Shown piece after piece: positions 58,291 to 64,000 of a stretch of 64,000 nt of DNA; within the stretch, counting starts at the first letter, position 1; every line of letters begins with the position of its first letter. The stretch is from Gloeophyllum trabeum ATCC 11539 (taxonomy: Eukaryota > Basidiomycota > Agaricomycetes > Gloeophyllales > Gloeophyllaceae), in NCBI RefSeq assembly GCF_000344685.1, contig NW_006920410.1:3149922-3213921 (forward strand), read 5' to 3'. The position numbers and the translations under genes are program-made. The notes under the pieces were generated by a model that ran no database searches, was not told where the DNA came from, and saw only the letters and a list, made by a program, of their open reading frames with translations.

Positions 58291-58626
58291 CATTTATATT
58301 GTCTCATGCTACATATTTTAGTTTTCCTTGTGCCTTCCCGTGAAGAAGCGCATCAAGCAAGAATGTATTCCATAAGCACGATAAAATGAGCTGACTGTGG
58401 CGAAGTGTGGCAAGCGCTAACGGTGTCACTGTTTCCATGTCAGGGATTCGGGGAAACCACGTGCTTGCCGCCGGAAACGCGTCTGACGTCCGACTCAAGA
58501 CTCTGTCATTTGCAGGCATCTCTCCCCTTCTCAGACGGAGCCACTGTCCTACTCGTTCCATCTGATACTGGTGCTCTATTCCGCCCTTCGAAGGGCAAGA
58601 ATTAAAAAAGGTTTCAGGCAGATGCT
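58291..58626. other. intergenic region between tandem carrier genes
   Basis: About 340 bp separating the two Ugo1-like copies. No gene is seen; it should hold the promoter of the second copy and the 3' UTR of the first. Confidence 0.5.
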
Positions 58627-60187
58627 ATGACTACCCCTTCGTCCTTACGAGACTTGTATTCTCCTCCTCCGCCGACCTGGTCATTCATCCCGGCCCAACA
58701 AGGGCCTGTCACATCCAACGCGACGGCTTCTTCTTCCGAGCCTCCAGTGTATCAATATCAATGGTCCCGTCCCCCACCCAACTCCATTTTTGACCTTTCC
58801 CCTTCTCTGAACGATCCCTCGGGTATAAATGTCACTCTGCTGCTGAAGGCCATAGTGGCCTCGGCGTTCGTCAAGTACACGACGTTCGCCATCGCAATGC
58901 CATGGGACGTGGGTAAGACTCTCCTGCAAGTGCAGTGGGTCCCGCGAGACGTCGGGCTGCTCGAGCCACAGGCGGAACGTATCGAGGAAGTCGAGGAGGA
59001 AGTGGTACGCAGCACCCAGTACCCCTCGTACTCAGTAATGGGCTGGATTAATGCGCAGGTTCCTTAGCTGAGCAATTCGTCATCGGACGAGCAGGATTCG
59101 TACTTTGCAGACCCCACGAATCCGGCACCGCCGGCTTCGCGGTATAGTGCACCCAGGGAGAGTGGGTATGTGGTGAGAAGGTCGGTGGTCGAAGAAGCTA
59201 CCCGGCCCGAGTATATCATACCGGTCGGAAGTGCTGGGGGTGTGTGGGGAATGATGAGACGCGTTGCTCGGTTCAAGGGCGAGGGGTGGTTAGCGTTATG
59301 GAAGGGTGAGCTTCATGATGACGCTGAAAAGTTGTTCGTTCATTCAATCACGTCCAGGCACACTAACATCATGCGTAATGGATTTCCTCTCGTCAACAAT
59401 ACAGCCTGTCATCCTGGGCGTCCTCCAAGCCATGTTTCTACCGAATTTATCGCCATATCAGCAACCCCCACTCATCCTGCCGGTCGCCTCGCATGTGATC
59501 ACGGGATTCCTAGTCTCACCACTCGACCTTGTCCGGACTCGTCTGATGGTACAGTCCTCTATGGCGCGACACAGGTCTTACTCAGGCCCCATCGATGCCA
59601 TGTCCCAGATCATTCGTGACGAAGGCGGGCTCAGGGGGATCTACTTGCACCCTCATTTGCTCATTCCTACACTTGTTGACAGCACCCTGCGTGCCCTCAT
59701 CCCTCTGGCTCTCCCTGGCATCATCGCGTCCAATATAAGCCCATCCTTGTCAGAAGAGACGCATCCCATTGCGTGGAGCTTCCTCGAGCTCGCCGGCGAC
59801 TGCGCGGGCCTGCTCGTGACGCTTCCTTTTGAGACGGTCCGGCGACGCCTGCAAGTCCAAACTCGGGGTTCAGCGAAACCTCTCAAGGCATGCGTGGAGC
59901 TGCGTCCCGCGCCATATAATGGCGTGATCGACACCTTGTGGCACGTACTAACGGAGGAGCGCTCGGATCTGCCGCTGGAGGGGCGACGAACAAGGAGGAA
60001 GGAGAAGGGCAAGGACCGCGAAGAACCTGAGGCGGAGGACGAGGTGATCGAGGAGGGCTGGTTTAAGAATACTGGGATTGGGCAGCTGTACCGGGGCCTC
60101 GGTATGCGGTTGTCTGCTAGTGCTGTCATGTTTGTCCTGGGCATGCTGAGTGGTGAGGAAAGGGACGCAGGGTGGACTGAGTTATAG
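58627..60187 (+). CDS. Ugo1/SLC25A46-like mitochondrial carrier, copy 2
   Basis: Paralogue of the upstream gene. ATG at 58627 gives MTTPSSLRDLYSPPPPTWSF, then VKYTTFAIAMPWDVGKTLLQ and QVQWVPRDVGLLEPQAER. Next come a disordered acidic loop (SSSDEQDSYFADPTNPAPP), EYIIPVGSAGGVWGMMRRVA, an intron after LALWKG (near 59308-59360), then SHVITGFLVSPLDLVRTRLM, IYLHPHLLIPTLVDSTLRAL and LLVTLPFETVRRRLQVQTRG. A charged insertion (RRTRRKEKGKDREEPEAEDE) follows, and the end is GIGQLYRGLGMRLSASAVMF then VLGMLSGEERDAGWTEL, at 60187. An in-frame TAG at 59065-59067 falls inside the loop. A 63-base phase-0 GT-AG intron (about 59005-59067, GTACGC to CCTTAG) would remove it. Confidence 0.84.
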
Positions 60188-60871
60188 TGCATACACATTG
60201 AGTATATTTGCATTAATTATGTCTTTGTCTATTACACTGAACGACTTGATGCTCCGAGCTGCAGAACGAGGTTTCTTGTCGACCTAGTTCGTTACCGTCC
60301 CGTTCAAAGGGGGTACTGCTTGAAACTTTGCGCCACCTCCTAGTGTTCATTGCTCACCTACCAGTGATTCGGCTCGTTCCACTTCGGAAGACTGCCGCTT
60401 CACCTCATTGCTGATATACATGCAGATTTGACCGCTTCAGCAATTCACGCGGACGCGGCTTGCTCTCGAGCCTCCTACAAGTTACAGCGACTTTAGTTAT
60501 ACTGCCGCAACGCAGGAGCGGTCGTTCTCCGTGATTATTCCTTCGATTCGGAGGAAACGGAGGAGGAGAAATGTTCGGACGTTCTCTTGACCCAAAGAGG
60601 TCAGTCACATTCCGTTTTTGCTCTGAGGCGGCCTGGGATCGACGTTCAGCCAAGTGGACGACGTCACGATCGATGGCTGACAAGCTCGCCCGCGCAGTGC
60701 GATTCTCTTCACGGCTGACACGGTTTCCTTCACATGCCTCTGCGTGTATATAAAGGTGACGTTCACATGTGCCGTGCGCTCGCTCCTCGCCTCCCTTTTC
60801 CCTCGCTCCCCACCTCACTTTCCGCTCACTTCTTCACATTCGCTCCCCTTCAGCAGCCCGTCGCTCCAGTC
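60188..60871. promoter_or_regulatory. intergenic region with a TATA box and pyrimidine-rich leader
   Basis: No gene is recognised between 60188 and 60740. A strong TATATAAA lies at 60747-60754, followed by about 100 bases of CT-rich sequence (60775-60860) ending at an ATG at 60872. This layout is typical of highly expressed basidiomycete promoters, but no recognised gene follows. Confidence 0.45.
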
Positions 60872-61594
60872 ATGCCCTCGCGGCTCTCTATCGCCGCGTA
60901 CGCAAGCACTGGGAGGATGAAATATGCCCTTCAACCCATGCGTCTCCTGGACCGTGGATCGTCGCGCTCTGTCTCAGGGAACCTCCAAGCATGTTTTGGG
61001 TGGCGTCACCCAACGACCACTATGTGTTCCGCCCTGCACGAGCGCAATAGCGATTCTCGCTATAAAGGAGCCGAACTCTGTTGCCTACGATTGAAGGGAA
61101 TCCCACCCTCACGGCAAAGCGACCTGATGTGTCGGTCCCTGGGAATCGTGCGTGAAGATAGAGCAATCCCCTTTCATTCACCCGTCTTTCGTGGACGGGG
61201 TCCACAGCTCAGAGTGGCTCAAGGACCAATTTGCTCTCGAAGGCCTGGTGGCGATCGGAGTGTAGTGAAGACGGCTGTCGCCCATGCCCCGAGCAGACGA
61301 TGTGGCCGCAGTGGAGGGCGGTCGGGGCGGAGAGTGACTAAGGTGAGTAGCATGGCTGATGCTCCGAAGACAGGTAGCGCACGGCATTTTATCTCGTCTA
61401 GCAGGGGAAAGCCTCTAATCTTCGGCCGTCAAGTTCCTGGAGCAGGCAGCTCGTGGAGTCAGTTCGCTGCGATTCGCATCCAGTGTCGAAAGCCACGCCT
61501 GCAGGCTCGATTCCGGGATATGGGAAGCCATCTCTACCAGGAGCTCAGAATATATCCGGTCGCCATTACCGGGAAGACCTTCAGGAGGAATTAA
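60872..61594 (+). CDS. questionable reading frame downstream of a strong promoter-like sequence
   Basis: An open frame of about 240 codons from ATG at 60872 (MPSRLSIAAYASTGRMKYAL) to TAA at 61594. It is rich in Arg, Ser and Gly, shows no domain, and its codon use looks unselected. A second frame through the start of the region (HWEDEICPSTHASPGPWIV; SMFWVASPNDHYVFRPARAQ, ending 61050) is at least as protein-like. The TATA box and CT-rich leader suggest that something is transcribed here, possibly a spliced small protein or a noncoding RNA. Real coding is unproven. Confidence 0.25.
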   Translation: MPSRLSIAAYASTGRMKYALQPMRLLDRGSSRSVSGNLQACFGWRHPTTTMCSALHERNSDSRYKGAELCCLRLKGIPPSRQSDLMCRSLGIVREDRAIPFHSPVFRGRGPQLRVAQGPICSRRPGGDRSVVKTAVAHAPSRRCGRSGGRSGRRVTKVSSMADAPKTGSARHFISSSRGKPLIFGRQVPGAGSSWSQFAAIRIQCRKPRLQARFRDMGSHLYQELRIYPVAITGKTFRRN

Positions 61595-62033
61595 AGTGAA
61601 GAAGAATGCAAGCAACGTCAACTCTGCCGGTGCTCGCTATGAAGCACTATGGGGACGAATCCGCAGAGACGCCAGCGGCGGAATTGTATTAACCGATGCT
61701 AGGGTTTACGGCGATTGTCAATGGAGCGTCGAGTTCGTAGAACTCAAAATGGCGGAGAGAAACTGTCCCGCATCACTATACTAGCATCGGGCTAACCAGA
61801 ATCATGATCACAGAGCCATGGCATACAAGGCTAAAAGGTTTGCAAGATGAGTCTTCTCACCGATTGCGTTTGCTATCACAGCTAACAACAGAACAAAAGC
61901 CAGCGAACATCCATCGATGCTATTATGTAGTACAGGAAAAGTAGGACAAGAGCGACATGATGCAACCATGACTCAGACTCTGGCTTTAGTGACAGTAGCT
62001 GCATTACTAACGGTGCAGAGGCCAAAAACAACA
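61595..62033. other. intergenic region
   Basis: About 440 bp with only short, unconvincing open frames up to the tRNA gene. Confidence 0.5.
62024..62028 (-). terminator. RNA polymerase III terminator of the tRNA-Gln gene
   Basis: TTTTT on the minus strand, five bases past the 3' end of the tRNA (GGACCTGTTGTTTTTGG), is the usual Pol III stop signal. Confidence 0.75.
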
Positions 62034-62128
62034 GGTCCAGCCAGGAATCGAACCTGGGTTACCGGAAATTTCCAAGACCGTGAGAATTTATCAGAATCCG
62101 ATGTGATGGACCGCTACACTACTGGACC
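62034..62128 (-). tRNA. tRNA-Gln (anticodon CUG) with intron
   Basis: Reading the minus strand from 62128: acceptor GGTCCAG pairs fully with CTGGACC (62040-62034). The D arm is GTG...CAC, the anticodon stem TCGGA pairs with TCCGG, and the T arm is CCAGG TTCGATT CCTGG (B box GGTTCGATTCC). The anticodon loop begins TTCTGA, placing CTG at positions 34-36, and an intron of about 23 bases follows base 37, the standard position. The mature length would be about 72. The loop resembles the yeast tRNA-Gln loop TTTTGAT with C for T at position 34. A T5 run just downstream is the terminator. Confidence 0.93.
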
Positions 62129-63311
62129 ATGATTGGCTGCTTTAACTATACAGTCCTATCCACAAAAATAGCAGAAAGCAGTAGACCCAGGGAAGAGACC
62201 AGAAAAGCAAGACTGACCAGGACATGTACATGCCCCCCTTGGGTATGCAACCACTGAACAGTGACAACTTCCAGAGTTCCACAGGTGTCAAAGCCCTCGA
62301 GTTTCATCACAAAGGTACCATTTCTGAAGTCCTACTGCCTGGAAGGGGGATACTGACAACAACAATCGCGCTGAGGAGTGTGCAACTCCAGTGTAGGGTC
62401 ACAATACTCATGCTTGAGAGCTGCAAGAGAGCAGACGAAGAGCGGATGGCACACGTAAGGGCACAGCGAAGATACGGCAACTTCGCCGTACGACGATTCC
62501 TCAAGTCGACGTAGAGTATGGCAGGTAGCCGCAGTTGGAGTGACCGCAAGGAATCGATTGCAGGATAACCTGGACCTGCAAGAGCCGGCAGGAACTGGTG
62601 AACCGGAGATTCACAGATACCGAGTGTACCTTGTAAGCAACTCCACTATAGATGCAGCCGAGGCGCTCATGCAGATGTGTGACGGAGAGGTCTGTACGAC
62701 GTCGCTGCACGGTCGCGCAGTTGCAGGGAGTTATGCTAGTGCGCAGCGGGAAAAGGCTGTGATACCGCATCGCCTTGACGGACAGTGTGGCAGGCGGTAT
62801 GTAGTGGTCGGAGGCGAGTTGGACAAGTCAGCGATGCCTTCAGTGTGACGTTGGACGGATGCACCGTTCACCCGTTGAGACTTCAGAGGCCATACGATAC
62901 TGATAGGCCAAGCGCAAACAAGACCCACCAGCTGAAGAGATATCACAAAAGACCAGGAAAATGACGTCTCCCTCAGGTCCGGAGGTGCGCATGCAGGCAG
63001 ATGTTGGGAAGAGAAGACGAGGTGGCGGTACCGCGACATGTCGGGGCGCTCGCCATATATGGCAATTGTATTTATACATGTACCCCAAAATAGTATTGTC
63101 CGGACCGAGCCAATTGAAAGGCGGCCGCCCGGTCGGGGAAGGCCGACCTGAAGCTTGTATGAGCTGTGACATCAGCGCAGGCAGATGAGCATGCCAGGTA
63201 CCCGGGCACCCTTGTAAAGCAGCACCTCAACGTATACGTACCATACCACGCTCCTTCCCCCCTGCAACCACCACCTTCCTTAATTCCTTGTTTCCACCCT
63301 CGTCGTTGCCC
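62129..63311. other. intergenic region between the tRNA and the tricalbin gene
   Basis: About 1.2 kb. Open frames such as 62224-62514 and 62540-62848 (plus) show no recognisable domain. The last 60 bp before the tricalbin start are CT-rich. No repeat was found. Confidence 0.45.
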
Positions 63312-64000
63312 ATGGCGGCGTCCAACGGTTCTGCGCAAGCAGAGGTCAATGACATGGTGGAGAAAGACGCCGAGAAAGGTCGCGTCGCCGTCCATAGTTT
63401 CGACCCGGAGGCTCCCCCCGAAGAAAAGGCTGCCGCAGCTGGCAAGGCCCGCGACCAGCTCAAGTCTGTCTCCCAGAAAGACACTGGTGCAGGTGGTAGA
63501 GGTATCTCGCGTCCCAAACCTTGGATGCATGGAAGCTCACGCGGGGTATAATTAGAGCTCGCGATTGACACTGGCGCCTCAAATGTCGTGCCTACAATAA
63601 CCATCGAGGACGCTGATACAGAAGTACCTGATGAAGACCAGAACCAACCCCAGCCTGAATTACCGGGCGCTCTGCCTGATGGAGTTGCACCAGCTATCCC
63701 TGATTGGTATAAAGTAGGGTGGCGGGCAGTGGGCGGAATTGACGAGCCAGAGCTCACTGAAGGCGAAGAGAAAGACAAGAATGTGCTTGAGCTCTTTATC
63801 TCTGAGCAATTTTATGGCGACTGGTATCATAACGCTGCCATCATCATCTTTGTACGTGTTCCTCTACTATTGCAAGGCGAGTCGAGCTGACAAGTGTGCA
63901 GGCCGTTTTCATGTCGCACTTCCTTACGCGCTTCAACTTTGGTTGGGGATGGCTCCTAATCGTATTGGCCTGCTGCAGCACATATTATTCCACGTCAATC
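63312..64000 (+). CDS. tricalbin (extended-synaptotagmin-like ER-plasma membrane tether), 5' part
   Basis: N-terminal part of a tricalbin, an ER protein with an SMP lipid-transfer domain and C2 domains that bridges ER and plasma membrane; the domains lie beyond the right edge. ATG at 63312 gives MAASNGSAQAEVNDMVEKDA, then SFDPEAPPEEKAAAAGKARD and SRPKPWMHGSSRG. Downstream come ELPGALPDGVAPAIPDWYKV, NVLELFISEQFYGDWYHNAA and, after an intron (about 63851-63900), a hydrophobic hairpin AVFMSHFLTRFNFGWGWLLI then VLACCSTYYSTSI, cut by the window end. An in-frame TAA at 63549-63551 must be spliced out; a 63-base phase-0 GT-AG intron from GTATAA (63546) to ATCGAG would do so. Confidence 0.87.

Noticed and set aside
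59058..59067. Nine-base GTTCCTTAG as an ultra-short GT-AG intron around the in-frame stop (and GTATAATTAGAG at 63546)
   Set aside because: Far below any spliceable length known in fungi; ordinary 63-base introns or nonsense changes explain both stops.
1..64000. CRISPR arrays, bacterial operons, phage or plasmid features
   Set aside because: No regularly spaced repeats or prokaryotic gene organisation; genes are spliced and clearly fungal.

Overview
This window looks like nuclear DNA of a filamentous basidiomycete, most likely an Agaricomycete. Nearly every gene is cut by several GT-AG introns of about 45-80 bases, genes lie close together on both strands, and the products are eukaryotic housekeeping proteins (dynein, SmE, Npl4, Pho85, Utp5, peroxin 10, mitochondrial biogenesis factors). 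The strongest taxonomic clue is the dynein heavy chain at the left edge. It starts just ahead of the linker and lacks the long N-terminal tail, which matches the two-gene split dynein reported only from Basidiomycota (Ustilago maydis, Schizophyllum commune).

Layout. 1-10557 (-): motor half of the cytoplasmic dynein heavy chain, running off the left edge, head to head across 50 bp with SmE (10608-11234, +). 11362-15278: PEX10 (-), MGR2 (+, 68 bp from PEX10), COX19 (-) and a Met4/cys-3-type bZIP factor (-). 16331-25303: a GRE2-like reductase, NPL4, a tail-anchored Nudix protein and a GldA-type glycerol dehydrogenase, all (+). 25508-27800 (-): a DHA2-type MFS transporter, followed by about 3.5 kb with no recognisable gene. 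31332-46522: a Ser/Pro-rich orphan (+), a type II NADH dehydrogenase (+), a secreted beta-lactamase-like serine hydrolase (-), Pho85 with a Gln-rich tail (-), Utp5 (+), an Fpg DNA glycosylase (-) and a DHA1-type MFS transporter (+). 47067-54926: two orphan proteins (+), a large low-complexity orphan (-) and mitochondrial ribosomal protein mL43 (+). 55398-56908: an unannotated element with 25-bp terminal inverted repeats and TA flanks, which holds the only assembly gap (55826-56771). 57059-60187 (+): a tandem pair of Ugo1-like outer-membrane carriers. 62034-62128 (-): an intron-containing tRNA-Gln(CUG). 63312-64000 (+): the start of a tricalbin gene, running off the right edge.

Functionally this is ordinary chromosomal sequence, not a defence island or a biosynthetic cluster. 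Several genes serve the mitochondrion (MGR2, COX19, the NADH dehydrogenase, mL43, the Ugo1-like pair), but they are interspersed with unrelated genes and nothing suggests co-regulation beyond the head-to-head pairs. The points most worth a second look are the split dynein with its very short shared promoter, the TA-flanked inverted-repeat element around the gap, two GC-AG introns, the altered Nudix box fused to a membrane anchor, and the tandem Ugo1-like genes. Exon boundaries were read by eye from splice signals and reading frame. Those not stated to be uncertain agree with phase and with family sequence.
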